64,000 bases of DNA from Cricetomys ansorgei (GCA_026225945.1 JAMJFZ010003581.1:11691001-11755000), one strand, 5' to 3'. Shown: positions 21,170 through 34,434, counted from the first letter of the stretch. Notes: a model not told the origin generated them from the letters alone. Made by a program: numbers and translations.

Positions 21170-22030
21170 CTCCCAAACATGAGGCCAGCCCTGGAATACA
21201 ATTGATATTCCAAGAATCACGCCACTGGAGAAAACTAATGTCCCTCTCTTAGTATCATTGCAAAAAAGAGCTTCTTGGTTAGGGGGGACTTTGTGCCCAC
21301 TTCTGTTTCTTCGTGCTGAGATTTTTGTCTGGCTTGACATTGTGCAGGCCTTGTGTGTGCTGTCACAGTCTCTGTGGGTTCCTGTGTGCATGAGTTCGCT
21401 GTATGCTGAAAACACTGTTTTCCTGAAATCCTCCACCATCTCTTGCAATCTTCCTATCTTCTCTTTGTGCAGATCCCTGAGCCATAGAGGAGTGTCATAA
21501 AGACATATCAAGCAGGGCTGGGTGCTCCAAAGCCTCTTTCTATACAATGTCCAGGTGTGGGTCTCTGTGAGAAGCAGCTTCTCTGATATGGGTTGAGTGA
21601 AGCACTGATCTACAGGAATAGCATGATGTCACTGGGAGCCATTTTATTGCTATGTTTCTTTAGCAGGATGATAGTATCTGGTTCTCCCCTAAAGCCCATG
21701 GTCTATCTAGTCTCAGGTTCTTCGCCATGTTAGCAGTGTCAGGTATGGGTCCCATCCCACAGTGGGCCTTAAATCTAATTTTTAAAATGTGGTTGGTTCG
21801 TCCTGCAACATTTGTGCCACTATTGTACTAGTGTATTGTACAAGCAGGTCACCACTGAAGCTTGCAGGATGACACTGATATTACTTTCTCCTCTGGTAGT
21901 GGGGCTAACACCTTCTAGCACTATGCAGCTAGTCAGTAGGGGTGAAGCTTCTAGTTAGGCAGCAGCTGGACTTCTCCATGTTCAATGATATAAGTATGTG
22001 GTGTTTTCAACAACAGGGTCTTAACACCAA
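21170..22030 (+). repeat. Rodent L1-associated repeat
   Basis: Text such as 'caatgtccaggtgtgggtctctgtg', 'ggagccattttattgctatgtttctttagcaggatgatag' and 'tctatctagtctcaggttcttcgcca' is a widely repeated rodent sequence, probably L1-derived. It abuts the LTR of provirus B at 22046. Confidence 0.5.
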
Positions 22031-22045
22031 GTTGCGGATGGTAAC

Positions 22046-22331
22046 TGTATAAACTAACAACATGACAACTCCATGGCATGGTTAAGGGAAGGTTTTTAAT
22101 GTAGATATGAGAGAGAGATTATAGCCAGAGGTGTCTGGTAGAGTTCAGAGCAGAGAATGAAGTAGACTGAACAGAGCCAGCAAGACTGAACCTGGCCATG
22201 AGAAAACAGGAGTGGGGCAGGGAGGGCATAGAGAGAGAGAGGGAGAAACACACACATACATAAAGAGGGAGAGGGAGAAGGAGGGAGGGAGAGAGGGAGA
22301 GAGAGAGGAGAGAGAGAGAGAGAGGGAGAGA

Positions 22332-22375
<44 letters not shown>

Positions 22376-22590
22376 ATATAACCAAAATACAAAGTAGTTG
22401 GGGAGCCCATGAGCAGGAGGAGCTGAGAAGAGCTGGGTGCTAGTGTGGACTCTAAAGTAACAGGTACTTGGGATATGGAAGGAGCCTGGAGGCCCGTGTG
22501 TGCTTTGGTGTGCTAATAGGCGACACAGATAGTCATTTGACCCTTCAACTTTTGGAATTTGGGGAAATGGAGTTTCCTTTGGATCTGACA
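22046..22590 (-). repeat. 3' LTR of provirus B
   Basis: On the - strand it starts TGTCAGATCCAAAGGAAACTCC at 22590 and ends with 'gtttatacag' at 22046. It pairs base by base with the 27269-27793 copy over its ends. A purine-rich tract (AAAGGCTGGAA) precedes the start. A (GA)n expansion at 22229-22374 distorts its middle. Confidence 0.8.
22229..22374 (+). repeat. (GA)n / GGGAGA purine tract
   Basis: About 145 bases of nearly pure purine, mostly GAGAGA and GGGAGA, inside the 3' LTR of provirus B. The frames through it on both strands (Ser-Leu or Arg-Glu repeats) are artefacts. Confidence 0.95.
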
Positions 22591-24316
22591 TTCCAGCCTT
22601 TGTTGATAGAAGATGTGAGCTCTTCTGTAATTGCTTCTCAGCTGAAACTAGGGCATTGTTGCCAAGGCCCAGGAAGGCTGGAATGTCACTCAAAGGCTCG
22701 GGGAGGTGGGGGTCAGACAACGGTAGGGGACATCTGGGTTGCTGTCCAGGGTCCTCAGGACCACATGGGGCTAGCTAGCAAAGTGGCCACTTTGGAGCAG
22801 TCTGGAATGCTTCTCCAACACAGGGGCTCAAGCCAGTAGGTGATTATTGGAGACCTGAGGAAATTTTGTCACAAGCATCTGGTTTACTGACCATTGAATA
22901 ATTTTGCTAATTTTTTCTTGAAAGATCCTGACAGGAAATCCATGGGCCAATGAGATAGGGGCCCAAGGAGACCAAAATGAGAGTTCTCCAGAAGAGATGG
23001 CCCCTAGAGGCCACAGCGTTTTTGTCAGCTTCTATAAGTGTTTAATCCTTTCTTCTACCTAGCTGGACTGGTTTGCAGCAGCTTTTCAGCAAGTTCAGGC
23101 TCACTGGTCCTTCAGGATCACCTGGGGCTGGCAGGACATTTAGGATCAGTAAGCAGGCAGCAGTTGACTCCCAGGTGGTGTAAGCTGAGTGGAAATCTGT
23201 TGGGACAGATGCAGCCTAGGGACAGAAGGCACAGCTAAGGATCTTAGAGGAATATCTTTCTCTTAGTTGGCACTTGAAACTTGCAGGCCTGTGGCCCTGG
23301 CAGTTAGGGTGGTGGTGGGAGGAGTTCTACGACCAGGGAAGGAGAGCCGACCTCAGAGACAGGCAGCAGGTGGGAAAGCTTAAGCCGTTGACTGGCGGGA
23401 GTACTTATCTGGAGTCCGGTTCGCCTGTGGTAGGTAGATCCGCGTCACGACTCCCAAGCTTACATTTTTTTTTTTTAAGTTTCCAAAAGTGATAAAAGTT
23501 TTAGGTATGTTAACATGCCCAGTGTCTGCAGTCTGCAGTGAAACCCACAGCGTACTAAGAGCAGTTAACAAGTGTCTGTAACAGGTGGAGTAGATTTACC
23601 ACAAGACATAAGTGGTTGATTGCTGAGAGTCACTGAAAAGTAAGTTCTTTACGTAGAGGAATAGTAAAAAGTAAATTTTTAGTTAGTAATAGGAACATGA
23701 TAGTTTGAGTTTGTTTTTACATTGATTCCTGTTTTTGAGTTTGTCTCTTTCAGCGTGAAGTCTGTGAGTCTTTCTCAGCAGGAGACCTAGTAGCCATAGA
23801 AAAGTAAGGCCTGATTTTTAAATATGAAATGGCTTGACCAGGCACCTGCACCATGAGGGAGGACCTGGGTTCTTGCTGTTGCTAAAGTGATAAAGCTACA
23901 GTTAGCCATTAACACCATCAGAGATCTGAGAAGCAACTATAATCCTAACGGCCTCTGTAGCAATTAAAATGACAGAGACTACTCACTACCTGGACGGCCA
24001 GCCTGTGCTCCTCCGTGGTGACATTAATGGCTTTATTGGGATCATCAGTCTTCGGCTGTCACACAGGACAGCGGTAAGTCTTCGGCTGCCAGACTCAGAA
24101 GGTCCGGGAGATTTCTCTGTGGAGGAGGAACTCGGGAAGACTGATCTACCTTGGCAAGGCAGAGTAGGGCAGTCACCCCAACCATGTCCACAATTTGGTC
24201 AGGGCCCTGGAGTCAGGAGAGGCATGGAACAGCTTTTTGCCCAGCGATCATCAGCATTAACACAATCCGGGTGGAGTCTTCTTTGGAGACAGCCTCAGCT
24301 GCTGCTACCAGAAACA

Positions 24317-24492
24317 CTTTTTGTTGTTGTTGTTGTTGTTTTGTTCTTTTTGAGACAGGCTCTCTCTGTTGTCACTCTGGCTGTCCTGGAACTCACTCTC
24401 TAGACCAGGCTGGCCTCGAACCCACAGAGATCCTCTGCTTCTGCCTCCCAAGTGTTGGGATTAGAGGCGTGTACCATCATCACCAGGCTCAT
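24317..24492 (-). repeat. B1 SINE with (TTG)n tail
   Basis: Antisense B1: a (TTG)n tail, 'tgagacaggctctctctgttg', 'ctgtcctggaactcactctctagaccaggctggcctcgaa' and 'cccaagtgttgggattagaggcgtg'. It is nearly full length. Confidence 0.92.
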
Positions 24493-26106
24493 TAAACACT
24501 TTAAATGTCATATTCAGCAGATCTCTCTGAGGACTTTGAGAGTCATCTTCTAATCTATTATGTATGCCTGATTTTAAACAAACTTTGTTTTTAACTAAAA
24601 CTTTGCTTCAGGCTTCACCTTGACAACATACCTGGAAGGCTAAAGCCTGTCCCTGTCAATGAATTAAATTTGTACTTAGCATGACTACAAGCATAGTTCT
24701 GAGTACATTAAAGAATTTGATTATTTATAAGGTGACTGACCATTAACTTGCATATTTTAATTATTTTTTAACAATTTCAACAAGTTTGTACCTTTTATAT
24801 GATTAGGATTTTACAGTTTTATCCCTATTAATTTTGAGCCTTAAAATTTTGAATTGAAGATTTAATTGAGGATCCTTTAGCATCAAAATAAAACTTTAAA
24901 CCACAAATTCAGTCCACAGAGAGTCTGGGAACCTTACTTTCCCACCCTTTCACAGTGCACCTTTAAAGAATACCAGTTTATGAGCCAACTTATCCAAAGA
25001 GCTAAAGCTTAACAAAGTTAGCAAAGACAAAGAGGCTAGACACACATCTTTAAGTCAGTCTGTTAGCCTGGATAGTCCTTAGGAATTTATAAACTGCGTT
25101 TATCAAAATACCTGGATTCATTAAACGCACGTTGTTCCTTACATAAATTTGTTTAGAAGCCTGGTGCTGCACACAGGTAGCAAAGACTTGCGTGGTTAGA
25201 CACATCTTTAGGTCAGGTTCTGTAACCTGAACCGACCATCATAAGTTTAGGAGTTTATAGACTTTAGTCAAGCATATTTTCCTCATCAAACGTGTGTTGC
25301 TCCTTATCTAAAACTTTTATTCTCAGGACGAAAATTATCATACAAAAATCCACCCTCCGTCCCAATCCAAACATCGTGGAGAACCGCTGCTGCCTCCTTA
25401 GTGGAAAAAGGAGACACAGGGAGCAGAGAGCTCTGGGAGGCTAGGACGGTCTATGCGTGCTGTGTTAATCGGCTTACACTACAGGATCATCTTCATCAAG
25501 ATGGCGGTGATCATGACACAAGGCAGGCTGCCGGTCACATGGCTGCTTCCGTTTTGATGAGGTCACCAGCCGAGACAGCAGAAGACACACAGTTGCCGTT
25601 TACTCCACCGTGAGCTCATCCCGCATACACCCATGTTTTCTTTTTTTAAAAAAGATCCATGTTTTCTAAATAAGAGTTGAATCCAAGCTACATACACAGC
25701 ATGCTGTAGCAGATTAAGATTACCTAGGTTTAGGTCTTTAAACTATTGAACTTTTGTTACAAGTTTTCAGCTAACTTTTTGTTACAGGTTTTACAAACTT
25801 TTTTAACCACACCCAGTGAACACACACATCCTGAGAAAGAGTTTACACAGCAGTCTTATAAATCTTGAGATAAAGTTTACACTTTAGCGAAAGTTTTAGA
25901 GATATAAGAGAGGGCAGTGTTTAGAGTTAAATAGAACGAAAAAGGAGAATGACATAAGTATCAGTAACCCCGACCGGGGACAGTTTACTTTTAAGCTACT
26001 TTGAAGCTCATGGTGTCTTTTCTTGGGCTGTTCTGTTTTGCTCTCCTTTTCCCTGTCAGAGTCAGGTGGCCTGCCTGATCCAGGAAAGAGATTTTGGAGT
26101 AAACTT

Positions 26107-26415
26107 TCAAACAAGTACGCTCAGGTCTGGAGAGGGAGGGTCACAAACCAACTCCAGACCCAGCTTTTTTTTTTTTTTTTCAGAGACTAGAGCAGCATTA
26201 AACAATTTCATTATTATCCACACCTGAAAGGCATCTGAATCTCTGTAGGATTGGATCCAGTGATCAGAGGGAGGGACTAGAGCGAGCAGAGAGCAGACAA
26301 GAGGATTTGGGAACATTTGACTGTGAAGTGACTTACAATCTGTGAGAATCTGGAAGTCCAGGGTGCCATCTGTGGTCATCAGCTGTGTGAGGCCAAGCTG
26401 TCTGCAGTGAGACAC
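26107..26415 (-). pseudogene. gag: Possible gag matrix remnant of provirus B
   Basis: A 102-codon - strand frame contains a TDGTLDFQILTDCKSLH block resembling the tail of the matrix pattern in provirus A, and it sits at the corresponding place in the element. A T-run at 26167-26180 produces a lysine stretch that is not original. Evidence is weak because only the spacing and a few residues agree. Confidence 0.35.
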
Positions 26416-27268
26416 CTAGGCTTAATGGAATCTCAGAGTCGGAGGAAAAGAGACTAGAGAAGGCAGATGAGGAATATACTGAATGGGAAGGGCCCATGGT
26501 TAGAGACAGGAACCGGCTGAGAAACTGATCAAGCAGGAAAGAAGACACCTGAGAGACTCAGGCAACAGGGCCTTAGGGAAACAGGAGCTCTGCCAGAGCG
26601 GGGATTCCAATGCCTTAGAGGCCCAGGAGGGTGTAGAGAAACATCAGGCTAACAAGAGGGACAGAGGGGGACAGAGACAGAGCAGGAAGGTATAGGAAGG
26701 GGTCAGAGTAGGGGTAGGCAAGAGACACAGAGCAAGCTCCAGGAGGGAGCTGAGAAAATGTGGGGAGAGCAAGGATGGGGGAGAGAAGGGTAAGTGTTCT
26801 CGAGACAAGAACTTCAATCCAGGGTGGCCCCAAGCAGACCAAGAGACTCGTCAGAAATTTCCCAATCACAAAGGAGAAGTGTCCCTTTCCATATGGCAGG
26901 TGCTCGGTAGGGCTGGAGTTCGGTAGCAGAAGTAGGCTCCAGGAGCTGACAGAGACAGCAGGCAGCTCCAAGGTAACACCTGAGTACCGAGACAGCCAGG
27001 GAGTCTTTCCATGTGATGGGCACCCAGCAGGCTCCAGGAGCCAGAGAGACTGAGAGATGTCCTGAATCACAGTGAAGAAGCTTAACAGGTGGCAGGAAGT
27101 AGCTGAGGAGGTGGACTCTTTTAGTCAAATATGGTGAGTGGCGGAAGCCAGCAGAAAAATATGGCCCATGCCATAAGAGAGTCAGATCAGCAGCTTGGTT
27201 CAGGTAGAAAAGGCTGACTCCCTTAGAAAGGGGTCCATTTCTCCCTCTCCCATTTTTTGGGCACCAGA

Positions 27269-27793
27269 TGTATAAACTGGCAACGTGAACACTCCATGAT
27301 ACATTTAAGGTTTTACTTTAGCTATGAGAGAGAGCAGCCAGAGGCATCTGGAACAGCCCAGAGCAGAGAAAGTAGACTGAACACAGACAGCAGACTGGGC
27401 CTGAACATGAGAAAACAGGAGGGGGGAGGCAGAGACACAGACAGAGATAGGAACAAAGGAGAGATGAGAGAGGGGGAGACATACCTGGGAGAGAGGAGAG
27501 AGAGGAACAGAGAGAGGATACAGCTGAAATAGGTTTATAAGAATGAGTGGCTGGGGAGGGGATCCCATGAGCTGGAGGGAGTTTAGGCTAAGGGAGGAAG
27601 TGGGAAGAGACTTTTTTTTTTTTTTTTTTGAGACAGGGCTGCTGTCCTGGAACTCACTCTGTAGACCAATTCAAAGAGATCTGCCCGCCTCTGCCTCCTG
27701 AGTGCTGGGATTAAAGGCATGAGCCACCACTACCCGGCTCCTTTTGTCTTTTTTTTTTAATTTGGGGAAATGGAGTTTCTTTTGGACCTTTCA
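27269..27793 (-). repeat. 5' LTR of provirus B, with B1 insertion and primer site
   Basis: On the - strand it starts TGAAAGGTCCAAAAGAAACTCC at 27793 and ends TACA at 27269. Two bases later TGGTGCCC (27259-27266) begins a degenerate primer-binding site, whose tRNA I cannot identify. A B1 with a long T-run (27612-27740) splits U3. Confidence 0.8.
27612..27740 (-). repeat. B1 SINE
   Basis: Antisense B1: T-run, 'gagacagggctgctgtcctggaactcactctgtagacca', 'ctgcctcctgagtgctgggattaaaggcatgagccaccac'. It is shortened between the two halves. Confidence 0.9.
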
Positions 27794-30700
27794 GTTACCA
27801 ATAGCACTGGAATAGCCTGTAATGTTTTGAGAAAGTCTATGGGACCCTTCTGGCCAATAACTGAAAAATACATAACCCATTCCTGTTGCTGGTTTTACTT
27901 AATGACATAGGTTGTTTATCTGGGGAAGGGGAAACAGAATCTAGTATTATTAAGGGATAAAGCAGAAGCTAGAATAAAAGGATTAAAGAGAGAGGGGACT
28001 GGGAAAGAGGTGGGGAGAGACCATTAAGGGCTTTTGAAAAGCCGTATGAAACCGCACTGTAGGAGCTTCCTAAAACATATGCGTATATAAAAGGAATCTA
28101 AACGGACTCAACATCTAATGAGGGAGACAACTTCCTTACTTTTATGATGGGTGGAGAAGGGGTGTGGTGGTGGAGGGTGCCAACAGTTTCCTGGCTGACC
28201 AAACCCCACAGGAGCCCCAGGAGGTGGCTCTGAGATTTACACTCCATGCCTCAGTCCCCAGATCAGCCCAGGGAAGCAAAGTGCTGGCTGTTGCCTGGCC
28301 ACCTCTAGGTGACCCTGTGGTTCATCTGTCTGCCAGTCCCTGCCACAGGCTTTCTCTGAATCTCTGAGCAACAGGATTCCCAGAAGCCAGAAGCCTTGCT
28401 GGCTCCCACCCCACAGGCTGGGCCACATGCATTTGCTAGCTCAGCACTTTCTCTTAGGACTTTATTTTTTAATTTTTAGAAATGACTTTTTATTTTATGT
28501 GCACTGGTGCATGCACTGTGTGCATGTCTGTGTGAGGACATCAGAGCCCATGGAATTGGAGTTACAGTCAGTTGTTGAGCCACCACGTGGGTGCTGGGAA
28601 CTGAGGCCTCTGGAAGAGCAGCCAATGTTCTCAACCACTGAGCCCTCTTTAGTTGGCCAGCCAGAGGCCTGGGCTTGGGTTTGGGCTGTTGCCATGCAGA
28701 GCCTTGAGCCCAGAAGCTGGCTGTACCTCAGACTTCACTGATCAGTTGTGGGCCTGAGGGCTGAGCATGCTGTCCAAGACAAGCCTTCAGCACCTGCCCC
28801 ATGAGCTATGCGGGTGACAACTAGAGGCAATCACACAGAGCACTGCAGGGCAAGAACCCCGCCCTCACAGATGAGGACAGGAGGCTTCGAGCTAGCCTTT
28901 CCAGCATCCAACTTAACTGGGAGACACTAACAACTTCTGAACTTGGGTTCCACTGGCCTCTGGCCTTTGCCATGTTCCTGCTGCAGCAAAATGGAGTAGG
29001 CTTTTTACTTCATCATTGCTGTCTGTGTCCTGTTTGCTTACCTGCCTAGTCCTGCTTCAAGCTGGTTAGACTGCACAGAAAGTTAGAGACCCATCTTTTC
29101 ACTGTGAGTCTTCAGCCCCGGGCAGTGCTTGACAAAGGCTAGATCCTCAATAAACAGAAGTGGCTATGATGTGAGCCTGCTTTTCAAGAGGGGCATGGTG
29201 ACCTCTGACTCGGATGTGAATATTCACACGCAGCAGCAGGAGGGAAGGCTGAGAAAGACTCAGGCCTCAGGACAAGAAGCTCAGAGATGAGTTCCACTAG
29301 TTTGGGGACTGGAAAAAGATACCCACTGTACAGTTACCCTTCCAAAAAGTTTAAAACCTCCTCCACCAGTTAGTTTGCCTGTGGTTTAACTGGTGAAGGC
29401 TTGGTGAAGGCGAAGACCTTTGCTTATAGTGTCTGCCATGTTTCCTGTGACTCAGGTCCTGGAACTCTGACTAGAGACAGTAAAGTTGGGAGTCTGCTAC
29501 TGCCCCAACCAGAAGCTGTGTGCTTATTAGGCACAGTACAGAGGGAGGGGGTATGTAGTCTCTGAAGGAGGCCTCTGTAAGCAAGTAGCCCCAGGCTGTA
29601 AACATCTTTGTGCACTTTGGCCCAGTCAGCCATAAACAATCACACTTGGACCCAGAAGGGAAGCTTTGCCATTCCTTGGAGCCTCACCCGGATAAGGCTG
29701 CCCCACTTGAGTGGAGCTGAGGCCTGGAAGATCTCAATCTGGCAGTGCCTGTGTTGACAGTGCATAGTCAGTTGGGACTTGGTTCTCACAGGGCAAACTG
29801 AAAACAGAGATGTCAGGATGCACTGTGGGCTGGAACTAGATGGAGTTGCTAAGGGCTGCTGGTCAGCAGGGCTGGCACTTCCAGAGTGGAGAGTGGAGAG
29901 CAAGGCTCAAGTAGGGTGGGTATAGCTTGGGTGAGAGGTAGAAGGGGTGGATGGGAGGGGTGGGTGGTGGGTGGGTGGGAACACACTCTGCTTTAGGAGT
30001 GGGTGAGCTGGAGACCAGGAAGGCCACTTGCCACACCTAGCAGGTAGGGATAAGGCCTTATTTATAATGGGCTTCCTGGAGGACAGGGAGGCCATGCATC
30101 GGACAGCAGGGCTCTCCTTATGGCTGTGGACCAGGGGCAGGGACGAGGAGGAAGAGGGTGGCAATACCATGCTGGCGGCCAAAGTTGCTGTGGGAAGGTT
30201 GTGGCAAAAGGCCGTCTCTTTGCATGGTGGTCTTAATTGGTTGTAATTCTTTGGTAAGGAGAGGGTACCCATTGCAACCCATCGCTTCATTTTTCTTAAG
30301 CACAGCCAGAATGCTGGCACTGGGTTCTCACAGCCACTGTGGTCTGCGTGTACTCCACTGGCTGTCATGATTGAATGTTTGGTCAAGTCCTCCCAACTGG
30401 GAATACAACCTCTGGAGCAGCTCTGAAGTGATCATGCACCTAAACAGGAAGTAGGCATGGCCACTGCTCACCACAGCGGCAGGTGGCTGACTGACCTGAC
30501 TCTTCTCCCTCCTGCCAGGCTGGATGGAGGCTTCCATCTGGGCTCCCCCTTCTATGAGCGCCTCTGCCTATCGCGGGCATGTCTCTCCCACCCTTTCTTC
30601 ACTGGAGTCCAAGCCGCTGCTTTGTCCTTAGTGCCCAGGCAGTCTCACTCTTTGAGGGTCTGTGTCTCTGTAGACACAAATAGGCAGATGTTTAAGGCTC

Positions 30701-33700
30701 CCTCCGTGTTCTGATGTTGTCTGCACCCAAGTCCTTCTTTCAACAGATGTGTTCACAGAGCTAAGAAGTGCCCAGTGGCTGGAGGATACAAATTCCAGGG
30801 TCAAAGTGGGACTGCAACAAAGCAGTGGCCACAGGACCCAGGTGGCAACTGGGTGGGTGGATTCCAAAGCTCACAGTGGAGGGGCTGCCCAGCTTTGGAT
30901 GGGCCCTGTAGAATTCTCCTGTGTCCAGAACGAGGGCAGCCGGCTTTGACTGACAGCCATCTGACAGCTTCACCCAGCCTGGCATCTCGGCTCCCTCCCT
31001 CTGCCTCTCCCTTCAAGCCAGGCCTCAGCCTGTAGCTTGGAAGCAGGAAGAAAGAAGCTGCAAGAGGAGGAAGAGCCAGCAACAGGAGCCCAACCCAGGG
31101 AAACAGCCAGCACTGGGGGGCTGCGTGTGGGTTCATCCTGAGTGAAGTCCTCAGAGAGAGGGCCGAGCTACAACACTGGCCAGCGGGAAGAGGATGAGGC
31201 ACTTCAGGCACACACATGGCTGTCAAAGTTTGGGTCACCCTTGGTCCCCCAGGGAAGGCTTGTGGCTGCTGGGACATGTTTTGGTTACTGGCTGGCCAGG
31301 TTGGGACCTGGAGCTGTCAGGATGGGCCAAAGCACATGCTAAGCACTGCTCACTTGATGGCTCCCTGGCTTCATCTAAGCCACAGGTGCCCTCGCCAACT
31401 CTTTCCTACGTGTCATTTAAGATGTAAAGTGCTCTGACCCCTTCCCCTATCCCTTCCCTGTGGCAAACCCTGTGCTGTGAGAGACAGACATGGGGAGGGA
31501 AGGGCGAGTGATCTTGCAGCAGTGGCTGAGCAGGGGCCTGTGGACACTGTCAATGTCCCTTCAGTGGCTCCTCTGGAACCACAATCACCCCTGACACGGC
31601 TCTGCCACTCACTTCACACCCGTGCTTTGATCAGTGTAACCCTCGCTGGACTGGCATGTGCAGAGGGAAACAGTCTGGAGGCTGTGAAGATTGCCCATGT
31701 TGCAAAGGAAGGAAATGCAGGTAGGGTCGAGCCATAGCCAGCACTAGTACTGCGGGGCCAGGCGCTTCCATGCATGAAGGATCACGGACACCAGTGGCCA
31801 TGCTGAAGGCTCTGTTAACCAGATGAACTGAGTCTCATGAATAGAGACTACCCAATATGGCCACCAGCCTGGCTATATGAACTTGACATTTCAACAAGAT
31901 AGGAGAAGGCTTTGAGTCTAACATGAAGAAAGCCATTTGATCTGTGAAGAGGCTCGGCTTGACAGCCCTGCATGCCAGTGGCCTCTTCTCCAGACTCCAA
32001 TTTCCAGCAGCTCCTGCACTGGATACAGGCAGGAGCCAGGACTGTGTCCCCAGGGGGAGAAGAAGGAACTGGCTGACGCAGGGCCACAGGTGCTCCCCAC
32101 AGTGTCCTTTAGTGGCCACTGGGGGAGCTTTTGAAAGGCAAAAAGCAACCTGCACTAGCAATGGCAGGTTATGGCAAGGAGGTTTTTGCATTTGTTCAGC
32201 TTTTTGGACACTAAAGGCACCACTAGAATGTTCATCCACCATGGCTGACCCTGTGCTGAAACTCAGCTTACAAGAGGAGGCTGCCTTCCAGGGTCACACT
32301 CACTCGGCAGTGTGATCATTTCCTTTCAAGTTTCAGTTAGAACAGAACAGCAGATCATCTTTGCCAAACTAACCTAGGAAGGTCCCACGAACCTGGCACA
32401 CCCCAAGACAAGGCAAGTTGTAACCCCTCTGTGTAGCACACAGGCTATGGTCAGAGAGGCTGCAGGGAACCCAAAGACATGCATAAAAAAGTAGATGACA
32501 GTGGGCATAATCTAAGCTTGGCATATATAAAACTGTATTTAGCTGCTATAATCAAAATGTGAGAGATTAGAACTGATGATTACCATGTGGTTAAAGAAGA
32601 AGGTTCTATATATCCAGGATTTTAAAATGTGCAATTAGACAGAAATACCTGATAAAATAACAGGGAAGGAACACATTCCACAGCAGCAATGTCGGTAACA
32701 GAAAGGGAAGCAATGTCCAACAAGGGAGGATGAAGCCATTAGGACAGACCGCACTCTCCATTCCTGACTCTTCCAAGGAGAGAGCGGCTGACTGGGGACC
32801 ACAGAACATCTCTGTGTGAAGTGGGGGTTCTCGTGTGGCACCCACACAAGCACAGGAAAGGGGGGTCATGCCTTGGGCAGGGCAGGGCAGATGGGCCGAG
32901 GGACTATGAAATGCCCATTCAAATGGTAAGGAATCAGCCCATGACCTTATTGGCCTGGTGGATAGCTAGCAACACCCAGCTATGGCTCATATTCTTGGAG
33001 CAGAGGAGAAGTTGGGGACAGTGCCTCAGATGTGACAGACATGGCCAGCACTGTCTCGGGCCTGAAGGAATGAATCAACACTTCCTACTGTAGGTCTAAG
33101 GGCACTGGCAGCTTTGTAAGTCTCAAGCCTTCTGTGAAGCGGCTGATGGCTACCTTCCCTCAGGAGATGGATGTCTACCATATGGTGGCTCTGACTCTTA
33201 CAGTGTCTTCATGGGACATGTGTGGCGGCAGCCTCCTCAAAATGCTGAGGACCAGTGAGAGGCAGGGCGCAGAGCTCATTTACCACCGTGCCACTGTGTG
33301 AGCCAGCAGCCCTGCCATGCAGTGCAGCTGGGGCGACGCCCTCACAGCAGCTGGCTGATGGAGTGAGCATCATGACAGCAGCGTCCCTGCCAGCCGTATG
33401 CGATGCTATCAAGGGGAGGGACACTGCAAGAGAGAGGGACAGAAGGCAGCTCTAACAGGTGCTGTACCTACCAGCACTCCCCACTGTCCCTAGCAGAGTG
33501 TCTGCTTGGGCACAGGAAGCCCTTCTCCTTGCAGCTGTGCCTGGATACAGAGCTTATAGCTGAGCCCCTAGAGTGGGGAAGGGTTGAGTAGGAGCCCTGC
33601 ATCCTTCTGGCACCTGGAATGTTCTTTAGGAAGTCTGCTCCCACAAAAGGGACTCCAGGTCTAATTCTCAGTGGTGATCTGGCTCTGGCTGGTGTTGAGT

Positions 33701-33904
33701 GTGGTTTTCCTCTGTGCTCCTCACTTAACCCGCCACTGGAGCTCTGAAACATGCTCAGAAGTCTGACCTTAGAACTTTGGACACATTTTCCAATTCAAGG
33801 ACGTTACAGCCCCACAACTCTTAAAACCATTACAGTACAGACTGGCTTACAGCCATCTTTGCTTCCCGGCAGTGGGAGATTCTAGAGGGTGAAATACACC
33901 TGCT
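27794..33904. other. Intergenic DNA downstream of Tbc1d5, poor in repeats
   Basis: Apart from a B3-type SINE (28480-28655, antisense, with 'ggaattggagttacagtcagttgttgagccaccacgtgg') I recognise almost no interspersed repeats in about 5 kb after 28.7 kb, which is unusual for this window. Many 60-160-codon frames exist on both strands, but they overlap one another and show no family resemblance. No convincing splice-flanked exon was seen. Confidence 0.5.
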
Positions 33905-34434
33905 CAGGGAGGACAGTAGCTGCTGAAGTTTATTCAGCCGAGGGTCAGGAAATGTCCTTCTAATCTGAGATCCTGCTTCTCAAGTTCACTGTGACCCTGG
34001 GAACCACTCGCTCTGCTTGCTCTGCTGCAGCTGAGTGTGTGGCTGGGCTCCCAGGGCAGGAGTGAGGCTGGCCACCAGGTCTCCACACAGTACCAACATT
34101 TTTCCTGTGGCTGAAACTTTGATAAAGGGAAATCTTGAAACCTAAGTGGAGCTAATAGAGCTCTTGAGGAGGAGGGACGGAAGACATGTGGCTCTGACTG
34201 TGGTCTGTCTGTCTGAGAGTGGGATGGAGCTGGGTACCTGACCTAGCCCCTGACTCACAGCAAGGGTCGCAGGGCCGGGTGAGGGCCTGGAAAGCTCTGT
34301 CTGCATTTTTGGTGAGCATAGTGCACTGGGGTGTGTTTGCCTCTTTGTAAAGGGTTCCCGTGAATTTATCAATGCCAAATGCATGCTAGGAAAGAAAGGC
34401 TAGTTCAGCAGGGCCTCTACTAGTGGTCCCTGTT
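33905..34434 (-). other. Tbc1d5: Tbc1d5 3'UTR with AATAAA signal
   Basis: After the stop codon the - strand continues without a further coding pattern to AATAAA at 33929-33934, followed by a GU-rich stretch (GGTGTATTT), so cleavage is expected near 33905-33915. This gives a 3'UTR of about 520 bases. A longer alternative form reaching further left cannot be excluded. Confidence 0.6.

Larger units (their letters stand above)
22046..27793 (-). mobile_element. Provirus B: pol-deleted relative of provirus A
   Basis: Two LTRs (22046-22590 and 27269-27793) bracket an interior that matches provirus A over its 3' part and its gag-proximal part, while the stretch equivalent to capsid through RT is missing. 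Both proviruses lie on the - strand. The LTRs are unrelated in text to those of provirus A, so the two interiors were paired with different LTR families. B1 elements at 24317-24492 and 27612-27740 inserted later. No intact frame remains. Confidence 0.75.

Noticed and set aside
22145..22720. 191-codon - strand frame with Ser-Leu repeats
   Set aside because: It is produced by the (GA)n tract inside an LTR.
23969..24403. 144-codon + strand frame starting MTETTHYLDGQ
   Set aside because: It runs into an antisense B1 and lies in the proviral interior on the opposite strand. No domain is recognisable.
28427..28741. 104-codon + strand frame
   Set aside because: Most of it is an antisense B3-type SINE.
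30801..31277. 158-codon - strand frame in the repeat-poor block
   Set aside because: Overlapping open frames occur on both strands in the same interval with no splice sites or family pattern that would single one out.
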